Source: Fistulifera solaris
Lineage: Eukaryota > Bacillariophyta > Bacillariophyceae > Naviculales > Stauroneidaceae
Assembly (NCBI GenBank): GCA_030295235.1
Contig: AP026164.1
Coordinates: 2,474,114-2,538,113, forward strand
Reading direction: 5' to 3'
Length of the DNA stretch: 64,000 nt
Shown: one piece after another, positions 36,565-47,465 of the stretch
Position numbering within the stretch: the first letter of the stretch is position 1
How the letters are laid out: each line of letters begins with the position of its first letter
The notes under the pieces: generated by a model
The model's database searches: none
Told to the model about the DNA's origin: nothing
What the model saw: the letters and a program-made list of their open reading frames with translations, nothing else
Program-made: the position numbers and the translations under genes

Positions 36565-39500
36565 ATGCCTCACAGCAAAGGAATCAATAAAGTCAAAAGG
36601 GAAGAAGTAACAAAAGCCGCCATAACAAGCAGCCGGTCGATTATAACGGGCAGAACCCGTCGCTCCTCAAAGGGATGCAAAGAAACTCCCGACATTTCAC
36701 AACAAAACGAAAGATGCACCAAATGACTCCACCGCCGATAGTATCGGAGGTGGATATTATACAATGTATAAAGAAGCGACGTGGAAGTTTCACAAGTGGA
36801 TGTCGGAGAAAGCCTGTCCGAGTTTCAAATTTGTATCGGTCAATGATTATCGCCGAGCCATGCATCAAGTTTTGGATCATAATATGAGCATCTTTGTGAA
36901 GAATGGAGATAAGGAATAATCGAAGGAACTTATCGTGGCGCCACCGGATATTGTGGTGAGTCTAGCATCGAGCATTCGTTTGCGCGAAAAAGTTACAGCC
37001 AACCGATTTGGCTCGAAAGATGGAGGAGATCTTGGCCATCGATACATCATCGATGTGCTCAAGTTCTGCCACAGTGCTCTGCGGTTTGGTAATAGAGTCG
37101 CTACTATCATTACTACAAAAGATAGCGAAGAAACTGTTGTAGAGGATGCGATTGGTGGCCGATTTCATGCTTTGTCAGTGGACAATGACGAATCGGAAAA
37201 AGATACTGATTGGGAGGAAATAGACCGCGATATCGAGGAACTAAACATGCCTAAATACACCGGAGTTGAATTAAAGGAAGAAATTGATATCAAAGAAGTC
37301 CTTCTCAAGGGCGATGATCAATTTCAGGCTATTGCGCTGCTGTATACGATGGATGATTACATGGGAGCCATTCATAACCATTTCACCCTTCTCAAATATT
37401 ACCTGAGAGGAAATCATGAATTGCACGAAACTTCAAGATGTATGCAACTACTGTTGGAATGTGCAGTCGCCGCCAATGCGGCCATTCAAAGTGTTAACCA
37501 AGCAGAGAATGAAATGATGATTGATCACCCACACCTTTCATCGTTCTACCATGTGCTTGCGCTCGTGAAAATGCCTGATGTGTTAGCAGGCATTATTAAA
37601 TTGATCGAAAAGCCGAGGTTGGAAAAGAACCCTCACATCGCTCCATTTCTTGGCGGAGATCATTGAGTGTTCATTTCATCATGGATGAAAAGAACGAGTT
37701 CCAAGTATTGTGAACCGGTTCGTCAAAAAGTCAGGCATGGACTCGCAGTACACCGAGAAATTAGCGCGGGTTGTCAGTTTTCGCGTTGCCTTTGAGGTGA
37801 TGTTACAATGGGAGGAACCCATCAATAAAGATCTTATTGTCGAAATGGGTGCAGAGGGAGTTAAGCCACATACGTGGCTCGGAGACTGTGCGTTTATTAA
37901 TGGCGACTGTTGCATTTTTAATACGCAAAGAATCGTTCAAACAATCATGGGGCTTCTTGAAGATGGGAAAAAGCTTGTTGGGAAGCGAGGGCATTGGGGG
38001 CAACAATTTAATAAAAGCATCCCTGATGGCCGCATACGGGGAGATCTTGACGATCCGTTCGCATCTTGTATCATTCCGGAAATAAATGAAACCTCGCGAT
38101 ACAGGCCCTTTGAATGTTTGCCTGAACGGCCACATCTCATTCCAATCTTCGACATGTTGAGCAAATTTGTTAGCGGTGATCGAAAAAGTCCAGTTCCTGT
38201 AGCTTTGTCCTTCGGGCTACATGCAATTTTGATGTCTATCTTTGTGGTTCAAGGAGACGGCGATTTGGCACAAGTTGCTGATCATTCGAAACAGTCGTAC
38301 AATACATTGTATAATCAATTGGAAGCCTTGTCTGATTTTACCAAATTGCCAGGAAATGCTCCTAGTTTCTACCACAATGTTTCGTTGTCTGGTATTTTTC
38401 GACAGACACACTTCTTAATTCTCAAGCCGATCCAAGTCAAGTTGTGGATCCGGTTATTTCCGAGAGACTTGCATTTTGGAATCCCCTCATGGGAGGAGAA
38501 TATATGCTCTATGCCACCTATATATGCTCGATCAACTTGGGGTCTCCAACCGTTGATTCCATGGGCCAGCTTCGACTCGTCCTGCACCTATACAATGCGC
38601 TCAAGCTCCGCTTGCCGACGTTTGAAGTGCCTCTGCTACAGAAAATGGATACAGTATTTAGCAAGACTAGAGCAGTTTGGGTCGGAGGAAAGCCAACAAA
38701 AGAATCTTACAGCAGGGTGTTTTGGATGTCTTGGGGAATGAGCGGCGAGTGGAACTGCATGCCAGTCTTCTGATGACGCACGCGATAGAAATTCTTTTGG
38801 TGACTGTTCCAAGAATCTGCAAGACGATTTGAGGTAGGAATCCTTTTTATGTATTAACAATGGATGAGAAGAAGGCTTTTGCTTACATGGTCCGGCGTAA
38901 TTTTTCACACAGAGCGTTGGATGAGGTTCGTCCGGAAGAGTTTTGTGCCTCGTATCGGCATCTTGTTCAACAAGATTTCTCATCTGAAGATCTCCAGAAC
39001 CACTACACTAACCGAACCAAAAGCGGCGCGGACGCAAAAACAAAACATCATTTCAATGCCTTTGTCAACCTGTTGACCCGAATCAACATCACACGTGACG
39101 CTATGGATGATGACGAACAAAATGTTCTTCCATTGAACTTCTCTGCCGTTGGATCTGTTTTGCTGGAGTTCGTCAATGCTCTGTCCGATCAAATGGGTTG
39201 GTCGAATATGATTGACGACTTCATTCGAAACAATCCTGAACTTCGAACCAGTAAGACTACGAAAGGGAAAGTCTTGAATAACAAGCACCACGGTTTAGCC
39301 CATATTTGGGGACGACTTTTGTTCATCCTTGACAGCGATTCTCCTAAGCTACCTGGTATTGCTACCGGAATTTGATGTTGGCGTAATCTCTGAGTTCACT
39401 GAATCTTTTTCAGTCGGGTCAAGAAAAGTCGCCGTACATTCTTCGTCGTCGAAGAAGAAATTCTCACAGATCAGCGCAATTCTCTTAAAGGATCATATCC

Positions 39501-39598
39501 ATACGGTGGAACGGGGAAGACGGCAAGCGACCTACTCCATGCATATGTATCTTTCGGATAATATGAACTTGCCATGCCGCAGAATGCTAGCCAGCTAA
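36565..39598 (+). pseudogene. DUF6604-like gene, frame-broken
   Basis: Several open segments in one direction form a single protein of about 1,000 residues. After a basic start (MPHSKGINKVKREEVTKAA at 36565) comes TMYKEATWKFHKWM, the YK..T..F..W opening of DUF6604 proteins, then PPDIVVSLASSIRLREKV and GHRYIIDVLKFC, also typical. Later segments (37710-38440, 38444-38773, 38860-39375, 39329-39598) are continuous in sense but in changing frames. Unlike neighbouring genes, some breaks are not in homopolymers, and an in-frame TAA follows KNGDKE near 36917. It is either a real pseudogene or a gene hit by several kinds of error. The function of the family is unknown. Confidence 0.5.
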
Positions 39599-39828
39599 GC
39601 GCACTGCAAACGACTTGCGAAAGGGCTGTGATCATTCCCTCTTTCGTTTTTGCCGTCGGAATGTCTGCATTTTACTATCCATGAAATTCTTCTTGGACTA
39701 CTTCAGCAAGCGCACTGATATTGATGACATGGTGGTCAATGGCGCAAAAACTAAAATAGGATAAAGATCATGGAGGAATTCACGGCCAGTGGTTCGAATT
39801 GTCCACCACTCGAACTATCGGGAACTTA

Positions 39829-40290
39829 TTATTCCCATTTTTTCCGTTTCAGTGCGACAATCTTCGATAAAGTCTTTCGTGAGTTGGCACGCACTAGGAA
39901 TGGTCGCAAGCTGTACACTGTTTTCGCATGCTGAAGCTCCATGGGACAAGGCTTGGCAACATGCGGATGGACGAGTATGACGCGCTTGGTTGGGGAGTGC
40001 TTTTGTACGAGAGCACGTATGGCAATGACTTCGGGTCGTGTGACTGTTGCAATAATGGCGATGGTGTCATTTTCATCCTGCTGCTCTTTCACAGACGGTA
40101 AAACATTGCTTGCAAAGCCCGAAGGACCTTAGCTTCCATATCCGCTCCTCCCGAAATGCTAGCGTCGCCAATCAGACTTTGCAACTGGATTCTTCGTAGA
40201 TCAATCGTTTCCGTGTCTCGTGTTTGTGACTTTTGTCGAGAATCAGATGCAATTGGACTCTAGTCGTTGATGACGAATCATCCATTACCG
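39829..40290 (-). pseudogene. Minus-strand gene fragment, unknown
   Basis: Reading leftward, open frames join across one break near 40110. The upstream part has TETIDLRRIQLQSLIGDASI and GGADMEAKVLRA. The downstream part has NDTIAIIATVTRPEVIAIRA, KRVILVHPHVAK and a HAKTVYSLRPF end. The amphipathic, conserved look suggests a true coding remnant, and the VILV..H and VYSLRPF pattern weakly recalls DUF1995 proteins. There is no clear start or end. Confidence 0.3.
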
Positions 40291-40755
40291 CGATACTTTT
40301 CTAAGAACCCATAAATCGCAAAGTTGTCACACAAAACAGTCGTTTCCTCTGGATTGTTGTTGCTCAACTACTCTTTTCTCTTCATTTTCTTCCTCCTCCA
40401 CGTCGTCGTATGTAAACGACAAGGCTGTTTGTTCCCATACACGTTCAATCGGTCGTAGGGTTGCATCCTCTCAAACCAGCAGTAAAGTTTTTGCTGCTAG
40501 ACGAAGCTTGCTTGCATGGTTACAACGCTCGCATCAATGTTGTCATCACGCTGCGCTGAATGAGACGCCCTACCAGCAAATGTGCCACATCCGCCCCAGT
40601 ACCGTATCGTACCATCGTGTTCCTTGTCGTTCAAACAGTGATGAAAATCTAAATCGATGATGATTTGACACTCGCGTGGTTTGCATTTGCAAAAAAACAA
40701 TCGGCGATTTCTTGGGCGGCTGCCATCCGTGCTGTCGAAATAAAACCACCAATAC

Positions 40756-41213
40756 CAGATTTTCTGGGCATGTGAAAACACCCCATGCCCACATTTTCTG
40801 GATACGTGAAAACACCCCGTGCCCACATTTTCTGGATATGTGAAAACAACCCATGCCCACATTTTCTGGATACGTGAAAACAACCCATCCCCACATTCTC
40901 TGGATACGTGAAAACACCCCATGCCCACATTTTCTGGATACGTGAAAACACCCCATGCCCACATTTTCTGGATACGTGAAAACACCCCATGCCCACATTT
41001 TCTGGATATGTGAAAACAACCCATGCCCACATTTTCTGGATACGTGAAAACAACCCATCCCCACATTTTCTGGATACGTGAAAACACCCCATGCCCACAT
41101 TCTCTGGATACGTGAAAACACCCCATGCCCACATTTTCTGGGTACGTAAAAACACCCCATGCCCACATTTTCTGGGGAGGTGAAAAACACCCCATGCCCA
41201 CATTTTCTGGGGG
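40756..41213. repeat. 34-bp tandem minisatellite, about 13 units
   Basis: Units start at 40785, 40819, 40853 and so on every 34 bp to 41159, with a 35-bp last step to 41194. The unit includes CCCACATTTTCTGGATACGT followed by GAAAACACCCCATG. Variants (ATCCCC, TATG, AACAAC) recur in the same order five units apart, showing a 170-bp higher-order duplication. Because 34 leaves remainder 1 modulo 3 and the unit lacks stops on the minus strand, all three minus frames stay open across it. I do not regard these as genes. Confidence 0.95.
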
Positions 41214-43150
41214 TGCGTTTGCTCGTTCTGGGTTTTATGCATTTTGCATTCATACTTTTCTTTTTTTCCTTCATTACTATTACGCAAACATGAATTCTTC
41301 CAAATCTTTGCACACCCGTGCAAATAGCGCATTGTTAGCACGGTAGAAAGGTTTTCACCTACAAGGTACTTCTCGACCCGGCAAGTCTCGAAGAACTGAA
41401 TCAATATGGACACGGTTTTGCTATATGGCGCGAAAGCAACATTTTAACTCACGTTATGCCTGTCGGTAGCAATGACTATTTTGCACCTGATCAGAGAGCC
41501 TTGTGCTAGGAAATTTGCAGCAAGGAAGACGAATAATCGTTTCACTTGGCTATCGTCGGCGTCAGAGATAAATCCATTGTCGAGACACTTGATGGCTTCA
41601 TGAGCACCAAGACTACACTGGAGAACTTCAAAGTAGGTAACGTCGCGACGGAGCAGGACGACGGCGTCGACGACCAATGGAGTTTGCTCTGTTGGCGGTG
41701 GCTTTTGGCACCGTAACGCTGAGTACGGAACACACTAGATTGTCAGCATCACGATCTTTCCCCATGGATTTGATTTTTTTAGATTTCTGAGTTCGGTGAT
41801 CGGGGCACTGCTTTTGTCGAACATCTCGAAAAGCGCAGGATTCTTGCAGTTTGCAATCAATACGCCACTGAGCGATGGAAATCTGCAACGTCTTTTGATG
41901 ACATGGAACAAATGATCATTGACAACATGCTAGACATCTTGCAATCAATACATCATTGAGCGATGATAATCTGCAACGACTTTTAGACTTTGATGACAAA
42001 GAGCGGTTGACAGTTAACAACAGGCTGAGTCTTCTTCTGTTTCAGCACGAGCGGAGACTCTCGAGTATACTTTCACCGTTGTCGTTACCTGAGGAGTCCT
42101 TGCAGTCCTTAAATGTGCCCGAAAAGCTCTTTTTGTGGTACAACACGAGGTTCGGATGATTCTTGTTGCAGCAATCTCTGCATTTTTTCGACGAGTGGCT
42201 TCTTCGGTTCGGGCCGTTCTTTGGCGCTGGACTTATCATTTAAAATGCTGAATGAAGATGGCCATACTCCGAAGAGCGTTGTGCAAGAACTTGTCCCAGT
42301 TGCGCTTGCCGACCTTAAGTTGCAGGTTTTGATGTTAGCGTTTGCGACGGGGATGACCACAGCACTCTTTACCTGCATGTGTTGCTCTGTGGCGTGTAAG
42401 CGCATGAAGAACTACGTAACCTCGAAATAGACGTCAAATGATGATTTCGGTCCAGAACTTTTTATCTCCGACGGTTGCTATCACGTTACAGAAAGATAGT
42501 AGTAACGGACGGCAATGAATATGTTTATCCTAATCCAGGACTATACACGAGCTCTATTCCCTGAATCGTTTCTATCGCGGATCGAAGGATCTATTCCAAA
42601 CACAGTCCCCCGATCTTCCCTCAGAGCATCGAACACTAGCGTCTTGTGAGGCGGAAAAGGGATTGACTGCTGTATTGAATTTAGAACAGGTGAATCAACA
42701 TATTATTGGAACGGAATATTAGCTTGACTCTAGACTAGAAGAAAAAATGCCAAGTGTTGGTGAGGTGAAAATCTGGCTCAGACAAAATAATAATAATGTT
42801 GATTCAAGACTCGTGAAAAGTTGATAATTGAGAGAATCCGGGACTAAATTTGTCGCAGATTCCCTGACGTATGATGCACAGCGGGAAAAAGCCGCGAGGA
42901 ACGGAATTTTTATCCGTGACTGCTGGTTCAAGGACGTTGTCACATCTGTGTCGCACAAATGTCACACCTATAGCAAATAGTACTAACACGGAGCTATCGA
43001 CTACTGGTATCGAGAGAAACAGTCAAATGGTGTCCCCCAGCCTTACTCATCATCATCCGCCGCCGCTCGGCAAAAACGAAGCATTTTTCGCGTCCCTTAT
43101 CTTCTTTAGAATAATGTTTTAGATCAGCTGAGTGAGGAGTTAAAAACGAC
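41214..43150. other. Fragment-rich region with short hypothetical ORFs
   Basis: No intact gene is convincing. A plus-strand fragment at about 41348-41508 reads like protein (KVLLDPASLEELNQYGHGFA). A minus-strand ORF at 41444-41677 (VVDAVVLLRRDVTYFEVLQC) also looks coding. A plus-strand hypothetical at 41956-42430, in two frames, contains SLSDDNLQRLLDFDDKERL and a hydrophobic end (LQVLMLAFATGMTTALFTCM). The segment at about 41850-41905 is a diverged copy of 41939-42005. Confidence 0.35.
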
Positions 43151-46100
43151 ATGTACCGCCCTCTAAAAATATCGGAAACGGCAACAATCCGAGCCGCGGC
43201 GATGATTCGTACGTCTACGGACATGCGCAATCGACAGAGCAATCTTCTCCTTATCATCGAAGACCTGTCGTCGCCTATTCGAATTACGAAACATCATCAA
43301 ATCCTTCGCTTTCCGAGCCGATGGGAATCATTCCGTCTTCTCGTTATACGTACGCATCAAACCCTATTCCGTCACCTATCTACACTTCTCCCGATCCTTT
43401 GAAGCAGCAGCTCATTTACAAAAACAACAAACTCATGTCGATTGTTCTTATACCGACTGGTTTTTCTTACTTTCAAATCAGCAATCTACCGCCCCTTCAA
43501 CTTGTTTTCTTTTCATCGCCTTGATTGTTTACGCTGTCGATATAATACAGTCACGAGATAGCGTACTCTGTATCACGTGGCTGGCGGTTCCGGTTCTGTC
43601 TCTTGTCAGTGGATGGTCATGGCTCTCGGAAGACTACGGCAAAGACAGCACCGGTGTGGCTCTTTTCAAATCCTGTTTCAAACTGGAGCTGCAGCGTCTT
43701 TTGGGCTTTGGTAGCAGGATGGGGAACCCTTCAATTTCCCGAGTGGCTGACAACATACCCAACTATCGCACGGCAAATGGAAGCTGGTTTGCATGCAACA
43801 GCACCACTCATTCTCGCTAGCTTTGCAACTCATTCGAATATTCAGCACGTTGATTCAAATTACGGACCTGACGCAGCCGCCAAGTTCGCTCCGCACATGT
43901 TTGCGGTATTTGTGTGGCTGGGAATGATAACCGTTGGCTCCTGTCGGACCAGCTTTCCTACCAAGGACGATGAAGCGCACGAGAATACTGGAAAATTACG
44001 CAAACCAAATTTTATTGTCACAAGCAACGTGGCTCATAGTCACGTGATGGTACTCTTGTTGGCGCCTCCATCGATGCATTTCATCACATTCTGGCGGAGA
44101 TTATTGAGCCGAATGGCCGATTTCGATGATTGGTTTGATTGGTTCTTGGCTATGGCGATTCCGTACTTGCTCATGATGTCTTTGAGTGTTTTGTCGAGGC
44201 AGACGGTGATCGATAATCCTTATGCTTCTCTGCCGCTACTGCGACAGTCGGACATCCTTCCCCCTTGTCGTTCTTTTTTTTTTTTCATCGTTGGCTATAC
44301 AACAACGATACTTGATTCCTGTGGTTCACGAATTTGCCTATCACTATACCGGCATTAAACAATCGTCGTGGATGCTGTGTTTGTACTGGACCCTGGCGAC
44401 CGTTACGCTTCTTTTGACGACGTGGTTGTGGGGCCGAACGTCGCAAGGCCAACCTTTCTTGGGAGAATATCATGAGGATGTTCTACAGCTCCTACTTTCG
44501 CTGCTCGGATTGCTTCTTGGAAAGGGTGTGGGTATGCCCTGGAACTTTGCACCTCTTCCGATCTTGGCTTTTCTGGGACTCGGTCTCTGGCTCTCCACTC
44601 GGATGCTCCGGTATCTTGGGATTGTGCTATTTGTCTTTCTCGCGTCGGCTTTTGTGATTTTTACGTATCGCTTCGCCGGGATCGATCACACGTTGATTTT
44701 GCCATTTCCAATCAAGAGCGTCAGCTTGATTGGGTTTGGGATGGCAGTTGTCGGATCGTCGGCCTTGATTGGTCTAGTCACCGGTCTCACAATAAGGGCA
44801 CCAGGAGGTTTTCTGTCGAATCAGATAAAGCGCTTCGATTTGTCTGGTATCTTGTTAGTCGCATACGCACTAGTTTCGATGGAAGTAGAGATAGCGTTGA
44901 TCAAAGAGAGTCGACATGGGCCAAACTAATCGGAGTACATATGACTGAAGACGCCACAGTGAGCGACCACATGTATTCTCCAGAGCTGGCCTATGTTACA
45001 AGTTTAGCGACTGTTGGATTGAGTCGCATGATGCTATACTTTGGTATGATCAATGCTTCCTCGTCCTGGATAGCCATAGCGTTTGCGAGTGGAAAAGCGT
45101 TCGCCATCTATATCGATACTGTGCATTCTATGCGGAATATGTACCCGTTGAGTCCCACGGACATCCTGTTCGACTCGATCTTGTTCGGAATTTCATTTCT
45201 TGTCGTGGCCGTTCCACATGTCTTTTGGCCCCTGTATACGTAAAGGCGTCGACAAGGTATCAAAAAAATATATCTGGCGGTCCGATTTTAAAGGCGAAAC
45301 CCCTAAGAATCATCATTCTTTATGCATGCATCCTATTGCCTCTTGCCATAATGCTTGCGGAGTTCGCTGTTATCGAGCCATTGGTTACTATTCTACGAGA
45401 AAGTCATGGTAATATGAGCATCGCGGGTGGCGCTGTGCTGATATTGGGTGCCTGCATGTGCATGTGGGGCATATCACTGCTCTCCATGCTCAATCATTAT
45501 TTACCGGATGGAGGAGGCGAGAAGTGGAAAAAGGCTTCCGGTGTAATATTTTTACTGGGCGTTATGACTTGTTTCGCTTTCCCCATGTTCAATTCTGGTT
45601 TGGAAAAGGACGGTTTCGAACTCTTAATCCATATAAGCAGGCAGCGGTTTCGAAAATTGGCCGCGATCTTATGAGCCGCACAAGAAACAGGACGGGAGGG
45701 TGGGGAATCCTCTTTTCCCTCATTGCGACTTTATTAGCATTAGCGGGCCCCTTGGAGTTGAGGGAAAGACGCAGCAGTTCAGGCGCAAAGGACCAGTCGT
45801 TATTAATTCGCACAGCAATTTTTAGTCTGCTTTTCGGCGGTGGCGTTGCGTGGTTTGTTATGGTTCACCTCATGAATGAAGCGGAAGTATTACCGCTAGT
45901 GTTCACTACAATATCATCAATGATGGTTGCATTTCTTTGCACAATAACGTCTGTCTTGGGCTATTTCATTGAACTTGAGAACTTTGACGACACAGAGCAG
46001 TTAGGAAACACCGTTCTGGTATCTTTTGTCGTCTTCTTGATGACAGCAGGTATCCCGTCGCTGTTGACGATGTCTTCGGGACTTTCGTCGATTGGGTCAA

Positions 46101-46615
46101 ACAACTGGTTGACAACTTACTTGACCATTTGTAGTATATTCTCGTTTTTGATATCAGCGTCCCTTGGAATACGACAGAGCAAGGACATTCGCACACGAGG
46201 TTTTGCCAATTGTTTTTGTTTGCTGTCATGGTTCATCAATTTGATCCTGGTGATGAACGCGCTTATCAGAGAACGACCTGACGAAGACAGCGAGTCGAAT
46301 GATTTGTCCTTTACAGGCTTCGGCACACTGGCTGCGATTTCAGTCCTATTCTTCCTTCAAGGTGAAAGCGCGTCCACAGGAGCCGGTCGCCGGCTAGTAG
46401 GCGCGAACAAGTCATCGTCTTTCCAACTATCACTACCATTGCGCCAAAAGCCACGAACTCAATTCATACTTTCGCTGGGAACAGTGTGTGCTTTCTTGGT
46501 AGCTGCATCACAACTTTTTTTGGGGCAAAGTTCCTCTTGGACAGTCTTCGGGGCTCTCGTCAGATCATCTTTTGGAGGTATTGCGTCAGTCTACTTTTTG
46601 AGTACGAGCAGATAG
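43151..46615 (+). CDS. Large multipass membrane protein, family not recognised
   Basis: The product has about 1,150 residues. A disordered N-terminus (NGNNPSRGDDSYVY, HAQSTEQSSPYHRRP, PIPSPIYTSPDP) is followed by about twenty hydrophobic segments spread from 43500 to 46600, such as FIALIVYAVDII, ILAFLGLGLWLSTRML, ALIGLVTGLTI, PLRIIILYACILLPLAIML and FSLLFGGGVAWFVMV. Open segments follow each other in changing frames. Most joins need one base in a run: C3 near 43160, T3 at 43398-43400, the long T run at 44273-44286, G3 near 44918, T4 near 45223 and A4 near 45605; two more lie near 43670-43720. A transporter or scaffold is possible but nothing identifies a substrate. It could also contain small introns I did not resolve. 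Confidence 0.55.
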
Positions 46616-46676
46616 CAGAAGTAAATAGGCATCATTACCAATGCCAACAATACTTTTGCCCTATATCGCTTCCAGA

Positions 46677-46855
46677 GTCTACGCGTAATGTACGTAGCCG
46701 CTGTAGGAAATCTTCTCTGTAGCGGAACCCGGAGATTTCATTTTCACCATCATCCAATTGCTGCAGTTGAAGTGCACAGATGTCAACAATTCCTTGCACA
46801 CCATATTTGCTTCATATCGAGAAGCAGTGAACGCCTTCGATTTGAAAACAAAACG
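46677..46855 (-). repeat. Long repeat copy F (hairpin repeat plus 110-bp flank)
   Basis: GTCTACGCGTAATGTACGTA then GTAGGAAAT, a CTCTGTAG box and a CCCGGA box, followed by CACCATCATCCAATTG, a CAGATGTCAACA.TTCCTTG segment and a TTTGCTTCATATCG..AAGCA segment. It aligns throughout with 47099-47265. Confidence 0.75.
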
Positions 46856-46870
46856 GTGATGGAACCAATG

Positions 46871-46950
46871 ATGCAACGCTTCGAATGTCTACGTAATTTC
46901 ACGTAGCTCTGGTGGGAAAATTTATCGACAGAGGGACAACCCGGATATTG
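46871..46950 (-). repeat. Dispersed hairpin repeat, copy D (inverted)
   Basis: GATGCAACGCTTCGAATGTC, then stem CTACGT/ACGTAG around a 6-nt loop, GAAAATTTATCGACAGAGGG and an ACCCGGATATT box. It is the reverse complement of the order seen at 49888-49979. Confidence 0.75.
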
Positions 46951-47098
46951 TCGAATTTCGATCATACCATTTTCCGCGTCTTTTGGGCACCAATGACAAC
47001 AGTATATTTTGCCCAGCATTGCTTATGCGTGCCACGAAAAACATTTGACGCTGAACCGACAGTGAAACATGAATCGGTGGAAAGATAAAAGGCTTGCA

Positions 47099-47265
47099 GT
47101 GTCTACGCGTTATGTAGCCACCGTAGGAAATTTATCTCTGTAGGTTATTAACCCGGATATTGTGTTTTCGTCATCATCCAATTGTCCTCAGATGTCAACA
47201 TTTCCTTGTGCATCGTATTTGCTTCATATCGGGAAGCAATGAACGTCTCCGATATGAAAACAACA
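47099..47265 (-). repeat. Long repeat copy E (hairpin repeat plus flank)
   Basis: A diverged duplicate of 46677-46855: GTCTACGCGTTATGTAGCC, GTAGGAAATTTATCTCTGTA, an AACCCGGATATTGTG box, CATCATCCAATTG, CAGATGTCAACATTTCCTTG and TTTGCTTCATATCGGGAAGC. It ends before the flavoprotein gene. Confidence 0.75.
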
Positions 47266-47465
47266 TTGATATTATTGGATTCGAGGCTTCTACTTAAGGA
47301 GTAAATAAGGCACACGTCCCCCCGTCTGGACTTTGTCCGCTTACTTCGACATTGCGATGAGCGTGAGCGCGCTTTCACACATTTCTTTGCCTTCCCTCTT
47401 TTCCTTGATGATAGCACAATCATCATCCTCCTTGCGAACCAAATAAAGCAACAAAAGACGTCAAA

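Noticed and set aside
40756-41213. CRISPR-like array
   Set aside because: The units are contiguous 34-bp copies with no unique spacers, and the genome is eukaryotic. It is a minisatellite.
40497-41413. Three overlapping minus-strand ORFs of 234-254 codons
   Set aside because: They are produced by the stop-free 34-bp minisatellite and read the same pattern in every frame. There is no codon structure outside the repeat. Kept only as a finding.
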